A stretch of 20,048 bases of DNA, taken from contig CAYVEB010000031.1 in the NCBI GenBank assembly GCA_964450645.1, forward strand, positions 1 to 20,048, in the 5' to 3' direction. Below the pieces are notes generated by a model. The model saw only the letters and a program-made list of their open reading frames with translations. It did not search any database and was not told the DNA's origin. This document shows, piece by piece, positions 13,190 through 20,048 of this stretch (the stretch's first letter is position 1; every line of letters begins with the position of its first letter). Source of the stretch: JAKSPM01 sp964450645. Its GTDB lineage: Bacteria; Bacillota; Clostridia; Oscillospirales; Oscillospiraceae. The position numbers and the translations under genes are program-made.

Positions 13190-14665
13190 TTACAGCGCCT
13201 TTAAAAGACCGGTCGCCTCGTTAAACTGGTTGATCAGCTCGTCCAGATCCTTGGCCTGCGCATGGATGGCGTCCCAGGTCCCCTTGGTATCGTACCACTG
13301 GGCGTTCAGATCCTCCACGCTCATCTGCTGCTGCTCCACCCAGGTGTAATACTTTAAATTGTGGACGCGCTTGCGCTCGGCATAGGTCAGCTCCAGCAAA
13401 TTGTCGGTCTTGAGCCCCAGCATGTGCAGCGCATGGTCCTTGGCGGCTTCCACGGTATTGTATGCGCCGTGCTCCTCGTTAAGCTCCTCGATTCTGGACT
13501 GATACATCGCCGCCGAATCGGTCAGCACCGTAACCACAACGTCGTCCTCGGTCAGCTCGTAGTACTTGGCGAACTTGATGCAGCACAGCACGTTCGCGAT
13601 GCCGGAAATGCCCATCCACGTCAGCTTGTTAATCAGCTCGTCGTCCAGGCCCAGTTCTTCCTTCAAATAGGTCTGACCTTCCGGCGTGTTGAACAGGCGG
13701 AGCAATCTCTGAGAATCCTCATCGTCGATGGCGATGGCCATATCGGTGTTCTTGACGTTATGAACCCAGGGAATATGCTTGTCGCCAATCCCCTCGATGC
13801 GGTGGCCGCCAAAACCGTTATTGAGAATGGTGGGGCACTGGAGCGCCTCACCCACAGCCAGCTTCATGGCGGGATAGCGTTCCTTCAGCAGATCGCCGGC
13901 GGACATGGTCCCGGCGGAGCCGGAGGTAAAGCAGGCGCCGGCGAGCCGCTGGCCGGGCTTCTTGACCGCCTCGAACAGCTCCGCCAGGGCGAACCCCGTT
14001 ACATTGTAGTGCCACAGCGGGTTGCCCATCTCAGCAAACTGGTTAAAAATCATCATGGTGGGGTCTTGCTTCAGCTCCCAGGTCTTGTCGAAAATCTCCT
14101 TCACGTTGGACTCGCAGCCGGGCGTGGCGATGATCCGACCGGCGATGGACTTGAGCCAGTCAAAGCGCTCTTTGGACATGTCCTCCGGCAAAATCGCAAC
14201 CGAGTCGCAGGCTAAGAGCTTTGAGTTGAATGCGCCGCCGCGGCAGTAGTTGCCGGTCGAGGGCCAAACCGCATGGTGATACGTCGCGTCAAACTGGCCG
14301 GTGACCAACCTCGGAACCAGGCAGCCGAACGATGCACCGACCTTATGGCAGCCCGTGGGGAACCACTTGCCGGACATCGCCAGAATCCGGCAGGGCACGC
14401 CGGACAGCTTGCTCGGGATCTCTACGTAGTTAGGGACGGACTGGAACAAGCCTCCCGACTCCTTGGCCTCGTTGTGCCAGGAAATCCGGAACAGGTTCAC
14501 CGGGTCAACCGCCCAAAGATCTGTCTTGGCCAGCCTGGCTTTGATCTTTTCAGGGATCAAGGCCGGATTTTGCATCTGCGCGATGGTGGGAATAATAATG
14601 TTGTTTTCCTTGGCCTTTTGCACGTTGTGCGCCAGGCCCTTTTCGTTGATACGAAGATCAATCAT
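13190..14665 (-). CDS. Divergent fold-type-II PLP-dependent enzyme, substrate unknown
   Basis: 491 residues. FPTGCHKVGASFG contains the probable Schiff-base lysine K108. WPSTGNYCRGGAF at about 134-146 is the asparagine/substrate loop. CFTSGSAGTMSAGD at about 246-259 is the phosphate-binding glycine loop. The order matches cysteine-synthase/tryptophan-synthase-beta relatives. It is about 100 residues longer than YgeX-type diaminopropionate ammonia-lyase, and I do not recognise it as YgeX, although it sits where ygeX sits in ygeY-ygeW clusters. The ATG has AGGAGG about 8 bases upstream, lying inside the end of the regulator gene, and overlaps that gene by 8 bases (ATGATTGA), implying coupling. 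The threonine-synthase-like gene follows in the same operon. Specific activity cannot be assigned. Confidence 0.75.
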   Translation of the reverse strand: MIDLRINEKGLAHNVQKAKENNIIIPTIAQMQNPALIPEKIKARLAKTDLWAVDPVNLFRISWHNEAKESGGLFQSVPNYVEIPSKLSGVPCRILAMSGKWFPTGCHKVGASFGCLVPRLVTGQFDATYHHAVWPSTGNYCRGGAFNSKLLACDSVAILPEDMSKERFDWLKSIAGRIIATPGCESNVKEIFDKTWELKQDPTMMIFNQFAEMGNPLWHYNVTGFALAELFEAVKKPGQRLAGACFTSGSAGTMSAGDLLKERYPAMKLAVGEALQCPTILNNGFGGHRIEGIGDKHIPWVHNVKNTDMAIAIDDEDSQRLLRLFNTPEGQTYLKEELGLDDELINKLTWMGISGIANVLCCIKFAKYYELTEDDVVVTVLTDSAAMYQSRIEELNEEHGAYNTVEAAKDHALHMLGLKTDNLLELTYAERKRVHNLKYYTWVEQQQMSVEDLNAQWYDTKGTWDAIHAQAKDLDELINQFNEATGLLKAL

Positions 14666-15326
14666 GGTGTTCTCCTCCTGTTTTTACATCAAGATAAGAA
14701 TATAGGGTATATTTGGAAATGCCAAAATGCTTCGCGATCTTGTCGCCGGATTTGGTGATCAGCAGCGCGCCGCTTTCATTTAAAAAACGGATCGCCCGGA
14801 CCTTATCGTCCTTGGTCATCATGCCGACCGGTTTGCCTATGAGTTCTACGGACTGCTCAAGCAAGCTGTCCAGCAAATCATTGACGTTCTGCGTAATGTG
14901 CGCGGGTTCTTTTTCCCCGGATTCTTTGACCGCGACCAAGTCACCGAGCGCACGGCCCGCCATGGTCAGCATGGTGATGTCAAAGTTAATACAAAACAGC
15001 GCGGCTACATTGCCCTCCGCGTCCGGGATATAGATGGTGGAACATTTAATGACCTTCCCATCCGGCGTTTTTGCAAGGTAGCACAACTGATCTTCCGAAA
15101 CTTTGTGATTCAAATCCAGAGATTTTTCCATCTGCTCCAGCACCACCTGGGACGGCCCGTCGCCAATCCGGCGCCCGGTCACATGCCCGTTTTCAATGGC
15201 GACGATCGATCCGGTAGCACTTTTTTCAGAGATTTCATGTACAACGACCTCGCATCCGCTTCCGAACTGCGCCGCAACACCTTTTGCAATTTTTCGTAGT
15301 CCTTCCAATTCATGCGGAGCCAGCAC
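14658..15326 (-). CDS. YheO/DauR-like PAS-HTH transcriptional regulator
   Basis: About 222 residues. The N-terminal YheO/PAS-like ligand domain spans roughly the first 125 residues (VAAQFGSGCEVVVHEISEKS near its start, then KCSTIYIPDAEGNVAALFCI). The C-terminal helix-turn-helix covers the last 65 (GALLITKSGDKIAKHFGISK followed by YTLYSYLD). Relatives such as DauR control amino-acid catabolic operons in response to small ligands. The start is uncertain: a TTG at 15341 and an ATG at 15332 stay open, but the GGGAGGG at 15333-15339 is best spaced for a GTG at 15326, which I used. It is divergent from the ygeY gene and coupled to the PLP enzyme gene downstream, so it probably senses a pathway intermediate and controls both sides. 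Confidence 0.85.
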   Translation of the reverse strand: MLAPHELEGLRKIAKGVAAQFGSGCEVVVHEISEKSATGSIVAIENGHVTGRRIGDGPSQVVLEQMEKSLDLNHKVSEDQLCYLAKTPDGKVIKCSTIYIPDAEGNVAALFCINFDITMLTMAGRALGDLVAVKESGEKEPAHITQNVNDLLDSLLEQSVELIGKPVGMMTKDDKVRAIRFLNESGALLITKSGDKIAKHFGISKYTLYSYLDVKTGGEHHD

Positions 15327-15357
15327 GCACATCCCTCCCAATTAAGTTTACATCTAT

Positions 15358-15385
15358 ATCATATCATATCTCCAGAAGAAATCAA
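15358..15385 (-). promoter_or_regulatory. Promoter of the regulator/PLP operon
   Basis: On the minus strand TTGATT (15385-15380), a 16-base spacer and TATGAT (15363-15358). It would start transcription near 15351, giving a short leader before the regulator gene. Confidence 0.55.
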
Positions 15386-15389
15386 TCAT

Positions 15390-15424
15390 TTTTTCAAAAA
15401 ATTTTTTAGTTTTTCAAAAAATTT
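15390..15424. repeat. Repeated A/T blocks TTTTTCAAAAAATTT in the divergent promoter region
   Basis: TTTTTTCAAAAAATTTTTT and AGTTTTTCAAAAAATTT lie side by side between the leftward regulator promoter and the rightward ygeY promoter. TTTTTTCAAAAAA is nearly palindromic. Candidate regulator-binding or intrinsically bent DNA, also serving as an UP-like element for the ygeY promoter. Confidence 0.5.
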
Positions 15425-15426
15425 GT

Positions 15427-15454
15427 TTGACATCTGTATTTGGTATGGTAAAAT
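15427..15454 (+). promoter_or_regulatory. Promoter of the ygeY-ygeW-arcC operon
   Basis: TTGACA at 15427-15432, a 16-base spacer and TAAAAT at 15449-15454, with a TGG immediately before the -10 as in extended -10 promoters. Start predicted near 15461, about 46 bases before the ATG at 15507. Confidence 0.75.
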
Positions 15455-15506
15455 AAGGGTAGCAAGTTTATCAATTTATTTCAAATCTATTGGGAGGTTG
15501 ATTATC

Positions 15507-16886
15507 ATGCAAGTAAATTTTGAAGCTGTAAAGCGCTCTGCCGAGGGTTATAAGGCCGATATGGCGCGCTTCCTGCGGGCCATGATCGCAATCCCCTCGG
15601 AATCGTGTGAAGAAAAAGGCGTCGTCATGTGCATCAAGGCGGAGATGGAAAAGCTGGGCTACGACAAGGTCGAGATCGACGGGCTGGGCAACGTCATCGG
15701 TTGGATGGGTACAGGGGACAAGATCATCGCGATCGATTCCCATATCGACACCGTTGGCATCGGCAACATCGACAACTGGGAGGCCGATCCTTACAAGGGC
15801 TATGAGACGGACGAGATCATCTACGGCCGCGGCGGATCCGACCAGGAGGGCGGTATGGCCGCGGCCACCTACGGCGTGAAAATTATGAAGGATCTGGGCC
15901 TGATTCCCGAGGGCTACAAGATCATGGTGGTCGGCTCCGTCCAGGAAGCGGACTGCGACGGCATGGGCGGGCAGTACATCTACCATGTGGATCACATCGT
16001 CCCTGAATTTGTCATCTCCACCGAACCAACCGACGGCGGCATCTATCGCGGCCACCGCGGCCGTATGGAAATCCGCGTGGACGTCAAGGGCGTTTCCTGC
16101 CACGGTTCCGCGCCGGAACGGGGCGACAACGCCATCTACAAGATGGCTGATATTCTCCAGGACGTCCGCGCCCTCAACGAAAACGATGCCGAAGAGGGCA
16201 CGCGGATCAAGGGTTTGGTCAAGATGCTCGATCCCAAGTACAACCCCGATCACTGGGAAGACGCTCGTTTCCTGGGCCGCGGCACCTGCACCACCTCGCA
16301 AATTTTCTATACCTCTCCTTCCCGCTGCGCCGTGGCGGATTCCTGCGCCATCTCCATCGACCGCCGCATGACCGCCGGAGAGACCTACAAGTCCTGCCTG
16401 AAGGAAATTGAGGAGCTGCCCGCCGTGAAAAAGTACGGCGACGACGTAAAGGTTTCCATGTACTGGTATGACCGTCCGGCGTGGACCGGCGAGGTCTACA
16501 AGACCGAGTGCTTCTTCCCCACCTGGATCAACAAGGAATCCGCGGCCCATGTGCAGGCACTGGTGGATGCCCACCACGCCCTGTGGGGCGACAAGCGCCT
16601 TTGGGCGGACGAAACCGCCCGCGCCAAGCGCGAAGGCCGTCCGCTGACCGACAAGTGGACCTTCTCCACCAATGGCGTTTCGATTCAGGGCCGCTATGGG
16701 ATCCCCTGCGTCGGCTTTGGCCCCGGCGCCGAGTCCCAGGCGCACGCGCCCAATGAAATCACCTGGAAACAGGATCTGGTGGTCTGCGCGGCGCTGTACG
16801 CGGTGGTGCCCGCCCTGTATAAACCTGAGAACAAGATCACCGAGGCGGAATTCCGTCAGGAGCTGACCGGCAACGACATTCGATAA
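15507..16886 (+). CDS. ygeY: YgeY-type M20 family metallohydrolase
   Basis: 459 residues from the ATG at 15507, chosen because GGGAGG lies 9 bases upstream; an open frame continues upstream but has no ribosome site. The M20 dinuclear metal motifs are visible: H79-x-D81 in SHIDTV, D112 in GRGGSDQEGG, the E147 region in GSVQEADCDG, E173 in STEPTDGG and a late histidine in ESQAHAPNE. YgeY proteins are described as hydrolases or deacylases linked to selenium-dependent purine/xanthine gene clusters; the true substrate is not established as far as I know. It is the first gene of a three-gene operon with ygeW 17 bases downstream. Hydrolysis of a ureido or carbamoyl amino acid intermediate is an inference from the neighbours. 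Confidence 0.9.
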   Translation: MQVNFEAVKRSAEGYKADMARFLRAMIAIPSESCEEKGVVMCIKAEMEKLGYDKVEIDGLGNVIGWMGTGDKIIAIDSHIDTVGIGNIDNWEADPYKGYETDEIIYGRGGSDQEGGMAAATYGVKIMKDLGLIPEGYKIMVVGSVQEADCDGMGGQYIYHVDHIVPEFVISTEPTDGGIYRGHRGRMEIRVDVKGVSCHGSAPERGDNAIYKMADILQDVRALNENDAEEGTRIKGLVKMLDPKYNPDHWEDARFLGRGTCTTSQIFYTSPSRCAVADSCAISIDRRMTAGETYKSCLKEIEELPAVKKYGDDVKVSMYWYDRPAWTGEVYKTECFFPTWINKESAAHVQALVDAHHALWGDKRLWADETARAKREGRPLTDKWTFSTNGVSIQGRYGIPCVGFGPGAESQAHAPNEITWKQDLVVCAALYAVVPALYKPENKITEAEFRQELTGNDIR

Positions 16887-16903
16887 TTCAGGAGGATTGT
16901 ACG

Positions 16904-18097
16904 ATGAGCAAAACTGTAGAATTGGCGCGTCACTTGCAGACGCTGCGCATTAACAACATGTACAAGAGCGACTTTTACTGGACTTGGGACAAGACCGACG
17001 AGGAACTGGACGCCGTATTCACCGTAGCGGACGCCCTGCGCGATCTGCGAGAGCGCAACAAGTCCACCCGCGTGTTCAACTCCGGCCTAGGCATTTCCCT
17101 GTTCCGTGACAACTCCACCCGCACCCGTTTCTCCTTTGCCTCCGCCTGCAACCTGCTGGGCCTGGAGGAGCAGGTTCTCGACGAGAAGAAGTCCCAGATT
17201 GCCCACGGCGAGACCGTCCGCGAGACTGCCAATATGGTCTCGTTCATGGCCGACGTCATCGGCATCCGCGACGACATGTACATCCATCAGGGCCATGAAT
17301 ATCAAAAGACCTTTATGGACGCCCTGGAAAAAGGCTACCACGACGGCATCCTGGAGCAGCGGCCCACGCTGGTCAATCTGCAATGCGACGTCGACCATCC
17401 CACCCAGTGCATGGCGGATCTGCTGCATATTATCCACTACTTCGGCGGCGTGGAAAACCTCAAGGGCAAAAAGATCGCCATGACCTGGGCCTATTCTCCT
17501 TCCTATGGCAAGCCGCTGTCTGTGCCGCAGGGCGTCATTGGCCTGTTCACCCGCTTTGGTATGGATGTGGTGCTTGCACATCCGGAAGGCTACGAAATTT
17601 TCCCCGAAGTGGAGGAAATTGCCCGGAAAAATGCCGAAAAAGCCGGCGGTTCGTTTGCAAAAACCAATTCCATGCAAGAAGCGTTCAAGGATGCGGACAT
17701 TGTCTACCCCAAGTCTTGGGCGCCCTTTAAGGCGATGGAAAAGCGCACGGAACTGTACACCAAGGGCGACCAGAAGGGAATTGACGAGCTGGAGCAGCGG
17801 CTGCTCGCGCAGAACGCCGAACACAAGGACTGGGCCTGCACGGAAGAAATGATGAAGCTGACCAAGGATGGCAAGGCGCTGTACCTGCACTGTCTCCCGG
17901 CGGACATCAGCGGCCTGTCCTGCGAGGATGGCGAGGTGGACAACTCCGTTTTCGACCGTTATCTGGTTCCGCTGTACAAACAGGCATCCTATAAGCCCTA
18001 TATCATCGCGGCAATGATTTTCCTGGCCCAGGTGAAGGATCCGGTCAACGCCCTGATGAAGCTGGACGCCTCTAACGACACGCGCAAAATCTTCTGA
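16904..18097 (+). CDS. ygeW: YgeW-type knotted carbamoyltransferase
   Basis: 397-residue member of the aspartate/ornithine carbamoyltransferase superfamily. Carbamoyl-phosphate motif STRTR is at 71-75, HPTQ at 165-168 is followed by D172, and the late LHCLPAD motif lies near residue 327. HGETVRETANMVS at 101-113 and the Glu/Asp-rich tail region DISGLSCEDGEVDNS match the YgeW subfamily, whose amino acceptor is not classical ornithine or aspartate. In catabolic clusters it probably runs as a phosphorolysis, yielding carbamoyl phosphate for ArcC. AGGAGG is 8 bases before the ATG. It is followed by arcC after 18 bases. Confidence 0.93.
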   Translation: MSKTVELARHLQTLRINNMYKSDFYWTWDKTDEELDAVFTVADALRDLRERNKSTRVFNSGLGISLFRDNSTRTRFSFASACNLLGLEEQVLDEKKSQIAHGETVRETANMVSFMADVIGIRDDMYIHQGHEYQKTFMDALEKGYHDGILEQRPTLVNLQCDVDHPTQCMADLLHIIHYFGGVENLKGKKIAMTWAYSPSYGKPLSVPQGVIGLFTRFGMDVVLAHPEGYEIFPEVEEIARKNAEKAGGSFAKTNSMQEAFKDADIVYPKSWAPFKAMEKRTELYTKGDQKGIDELEQRLLAQNAEHKDWACTEEMMKLTKDGKALYLHCLPADISGLSCEDGEVDNSVFDRYLVPLYKQASYKPYIIAAMIFLAQVKDPVNALMKLDASNDTRKIF

Positions 18098-18115
18098 GTT
18101 TTCTGAGGTGACATT

Positions 18116-19045
18116 ATGTCAAAACGAATTGTGATTGCTCTGGGCGGAAATGCGCTTGGCAATACCCCCGCTGAGCAGCTCACTCTTGTGCGGCAGACCG
18201 CCAAACCCATTGTAGACCTGATCGCCCAGGGGCATCAGGTGGTCATCGCCCACGGCAACGGGCCACAGGTGGGTATGATCAACCTGGGGATGTCCACGGC
18301 CGCCGATGCCGGCGCAATCAAGGCGGACATGCCCTTCCCGGAATGCGGCGCCATGAGCCAGGGGTACATCGGCTATCATCTGCAAAACGCCATCGGCAAC
18401 GAGCTGGCGGCCCACGGCCTGCACAAGGAAGTGGCCACCATCGTCACGCAGGTTTTGGTGGACGAGAACGACCCCGCCTTCCAAAACCCGACCAAGCCCA
18501 TCGGCGCGTTCTATGACAAGCAGACCGCCGACCGCATCGCCGCGGAGAAAGGCTATACCATGGTCGAAGACGCCGGGCGCGGATACCGCCAGGTGGTTCC
18601 CTCCCCCAAGCCGGTGGACGTCATTGAAAAGAACATGGTCAATTCACTCATTTCCGACGGATACGTGGTCATCACGGTCGGCGGCGGCGGGATCCCCGTT
18701 ATTCGCAGGGACGGCAAGCTGTACGGCACGCCCGCCGTAATCGACAAGGACTTTGCATCCGCCAAGCTGGCCGAGCTGATCCACGCGGACGCGCTGGTGA
18801 TCCTTACGGCGGTAGACCGCGTCGTAATTCACTGGGGCAAGCCCAACCAGACCTTCCTGGATGATATGTCCGTCGCGCAAGCGGAGCGGTACTGCCAAGA
18901 AGGTCACTTCGCCCCCGGCTCGATGCTGCCGAAGGTCAAGGCCGCCATCTCCTTTGCCAAGAGCGGCGGCACGGCCATCATCGCTTCGCTGGAAAGCGCC
19001 GGCGCGGCGGTGCGCGGGGAATCCGGCACCTGCGTGCATCTGTAA
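18116..19045 (+). CDS. arcC: Carbamate kinase
   Basis: 309 residues, normal length. The N-terminal RIVIALGGNALGNTP, VIAHGNGPQVG at about 42-52, QGYIGYHLQNAIGNEL at about 81-96 and VITVGGGGIPV near 183 are characteristic of carbamate kinase. It converts carbamoyl phosphate and ADP to ATP, ammonia and CO2, the energy-yielding step of arginine deiminase and purine/allantoin fermentation. GAGGTG precedes the ATG. As the last gene of ygeY-ygeW-arcC it captures the carbamoyl phosphate that YgeW would release. Two hairpins follow, one with a T run. Confidence 0.97.
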   Translation: MSKRIVIALGGNALGNTPAEQLTLVRQTAKPIVDLIAQGHQVVIAHGNGPQVGMINLGMSTAADAGAIKADMPFPECGAMSQGYIGYHLQNAIGNELAAHGLHKEVATIVTQVLVDENDPAFQNPTKPIGAFYDKQTADRIAAEKGYTMVEDAGRGYRQVVPSPKPVDVIEKNMVNSLISDGYVVITVGGGGIPVIRRDGKLYGTPAVIDKDFASAKLAELIHADALVILTAVDRVVIHWGKPNQTFLDDMSVAQAERYCQEGHFAPGSMLPKVKAAISFAKSGGTAIIASLESAGAAVRGESGTCVHL

Positions 19046-19069
19046 TACGACTTTTTTATCACAAAAACA

Positions 19070-19100
19070 TGGCGCCCACTGGATCAAGCGGTGGGTGCCA
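19070..19100 (+). terminator. First hairpin after arcC
   Basis: TGGCGCCCAC at 19070-19079 pairs with GTGGGTGCCA at 19091-19100 (one wobble) around an 11-base loop. The following sequence TGCGCAATTT is not a strong T tract, so it may assist the second hairpin rather than act alone. Confidence 0.45.
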
Positions 19101-19109
19101 TGCGCAATT

Positions 19110-19146
19110 TGGCCCTGTAACGAGAAACGTTGCAGGGCCATTTTCT
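19110..19146 (+). terminator. Intrinsic terminator of the ygeY-ygeW-arcC operon
   Basis: TGGCCCTGTAACG at 19110-19122 pairs with CGTTGCAGGGCCA at 19128-19140 (13 bp, one wobble, AGAAA loop), followed by TTTTCT. Confidence 0.8.
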
Positions 19147-19403
19147 GCTTCGGGCGCCACCGAGCAATTCTGTTGGTGCAGATGCGCAATCAGATTTTTT
19201 GTCCAACAATACAACCCGGCGCCGACTGTCCTGCCGTACGGCCTGGGAGATCGGTGCGCTTTGACGAAAAAAGCAGATGCGCCATCAAGGCTCAACCGTG
19301 AATTGTGCGGCGGCGCCTTATACGAAAACTCAATAAAAAGTAGACTTTAAAAAAGGATAATTTTTATAGCGCCAGCGGCGCAGTGAATTTTAGCATGAAA
19401 CGT
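19147..19403. other. Gene-free spacer after the arcC terminator
   Basis: No convincing gene on either strand. The only pattern seen is a 15-base near-repeat, GCAGATGCGC(A/C)ATCA, at 19178-19192 and 19273-19287. Confidence 0.4.
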
Positions 19404-19484
19404 CTTTTCAGCGGCTTGCCGCTGAAAAGGGCCACGCGTAAGCGTGGTATTCTCCGATATAAATGTCTTTTTTTATTGGAGAAT
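19404..19484. repeat. Cluster of three hairpins in the ClpB 3' region
   Basis: CTTTTCAGCGG/CCGCTGAAAAG (19404-19429) closes a stable G(CTTG)C tetraloop. CCACGC/GCGTGG (19432-19447) closes a GTAA (GNRA) tetraloop. ATTCTCC/GGAGAAT (19449-19484) flanks an AT-rich loop with a run of seven T. No clear terminator T run follows on the minus strand. The back-to-back layout resembles REP-like intergenic repeats. Confidence 0.5.
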
Positions 19485-19488
19485 CGTA

Positions 19489-20048
19489 TTAAATTGCCAG
19501 CTGGCCATTTTGCACGCTCACGCGCACCGTCGCGCCGGGTTCTAGATCACCAATGAGAATCTTTTGCGCCAGCAGAGTTTCCACCGTGTGCTGCAAATAC
19601 CGCCGCAGCGGCCTGGCGCCGTACTGCGGATCATAGGCGGCGTCGATAATAAACGCTTTTGCCTCGTCGGACAATTCACAGCGCAGCTGCTTGTCCGCCA
19701 GGCGGCGGTTTAAGTCGGCCATCTGCAGATCGATAATAGCGGTAATATTCTCCTTTGTCAGGGGCTTGTAGAACACGATCTCGTCCAGGCGGTTCAAGAA
19801 TTCCGGCCGGAACGAACGGCGCAGCAGCTGCATCACCTGCTGCCTTGCCTCGTCGCTGATCGTTCCGTCGGGGCGGATGCCATCGAGCAAATACTCCGAG
19901 CCGAGATTGGAAGTCAAAATCAGGATGGTGTTTTTAAAATCCACCGTTCGGCCCTGGGAATCGGTGATTCTGCCGTCGTCGAGCACCTGGAGCAGCACAT
20001 TGAACACGTCCGGATGCGCCTTTTCTACCTCGTCAAACAGCACCACGC
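19489..20048 (-). CDS. clpB: ClpB disaggregase, C-terminal part (continues beyond the window)
   Basis: About 186 residues of the second AAA+ module and C-terminal domain. The fragment opens at the Walker B segment VVLFDEVEKAHPDVFNVLLQ, then LDDGRITDSQGRTVDFKNT, sensor 1 LILTSNLGSE, the arginine-finger region RPEFLNRLDEIVFY and the sensor-2 motif YGARPLRRYLQ. ClpB works with DnaK/GrpE to pull proteins from aggregates. This spacing, especially TSNLGSEYLL and the GARPLRR end, fits ClpB rather than ClpC or ClpA, though the middle domain that would settle it is outside the window. The stop is TAA at 19489-19491. Its high-GC codon use is like the ygeY-arcC block. Confidence 0.88.
   Translation of the reverse strand, partial: VVLFDEVEKAHPDVFNVLLQVLDDGRITDSQGRTVDFKNTILILTSNLGSEYLLDGIRPDGTISDEARQQVMQLLRRSFRPEFLNRLDEIVFYKPLTKENITAIIDLQMADLNRRLADKQLRCELSDEAKAFIIDAAYDPQYGARPLRRYLQHTVETLLAQKILIGDLEPGATVRVSVQNGQLAI

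Noticed and set aside
15312..15506. Upstream extension of the ygeY reading frame
   Set aside because: It would cross the promoter region and has no ribosome site. The ATG at 15507 is well placed after GGGAGG.
15471..16745. 424-codon minus-strand open frame opposite ygeY
   Set aside because: Antisense shadow. The plus strand carries the complete M20 metal motifs.
1..20048. CRISPR arrays, tRNA or rRNA genes, transposases
   Set aside because: No regularly spaced direct repeats, no tRNA-like cloverleaf with TTC-type arm that I could recognise, and no transposase motif were found.

Overview
The window looks like a chromosome segment of a low-to-mid GC gut-type Firmicute. I infer Clostridia, probably Oscillospirales-like, from the strong AGGAGG ribosome sites, the prophage style and the YgeY/YgeW/ArcC gene set; no rRNA or other taxonomic marker is present. 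It has three blocks plus the end of a housekeeping gene.

(1) Bases 1 to about 3110 are one end of an integrated prophage. A large serine integrase and a CI-type repressor face right. Leftward early genes follow from a divergent consensus promoter: a 74-aa HTH-like protein, a 49-aa protein missed by simple ORF calling, a PD-(D/E)xK resolvase-like nuclease and the N-terminus of a helicase. The integrase gene ends exactly where a chromosomal sodium:solute symporter gene loses its 3' end, so the attachment junction lies near 3105-3125.

(2) Bases 3024-8946 are an AT-richer leftward operon led by a consensus promoter, with a divergent XRE regulator at 9103-9429. Gene order is membrane-anchored DHHW/AlgX-like protein, MBOAT O-acyltransferase, acyl carrier protein, AMP-forming acyl ligase, Na+:solute symporter. 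The logic resembles Dlt D-alanylation (ligase loads carrier, MBOAT exports the acyl group, DHHW protein passes it to an exported polymer), but the proteins are not plain DltABCD and a transporter that may import the acyl substrate is translationally coupled to the ligase. This is my main candidate for an undescribed system. The prophage truncates its last gene.

(3) Bases 9430-10150 hold no convincing gene but contain a well-formed cobalamin riboswitch (about 9753-9957, + strand) followed by a strong terminator and no same-strand gene. It is an orphan riboswitch or a B12-controlled non-coding RNA.

(4) Bases 10217-19045 are a GC-richer nitrogen-salvage locus. Leftward: a YheO/DauR-like regulator, a divergent fold-type-II PLP enzyme, a threonine-synthase-like PLP enzyme and an NCS2 purine permease. 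Rightward: YgeY-type M20 hydrolase, YgeW carbamoyltransferase and ArcC carbamate kinase. Together they suggest uptake of a purine or derived compound, hydrolysis and ammonia release, phosphorolysis of a carbamoyl intermediate, and ATP from carbamoyl phosphate. The window closes with the C-terminus of ClpB on the minus strand and a hairpin-rich intergenic region.
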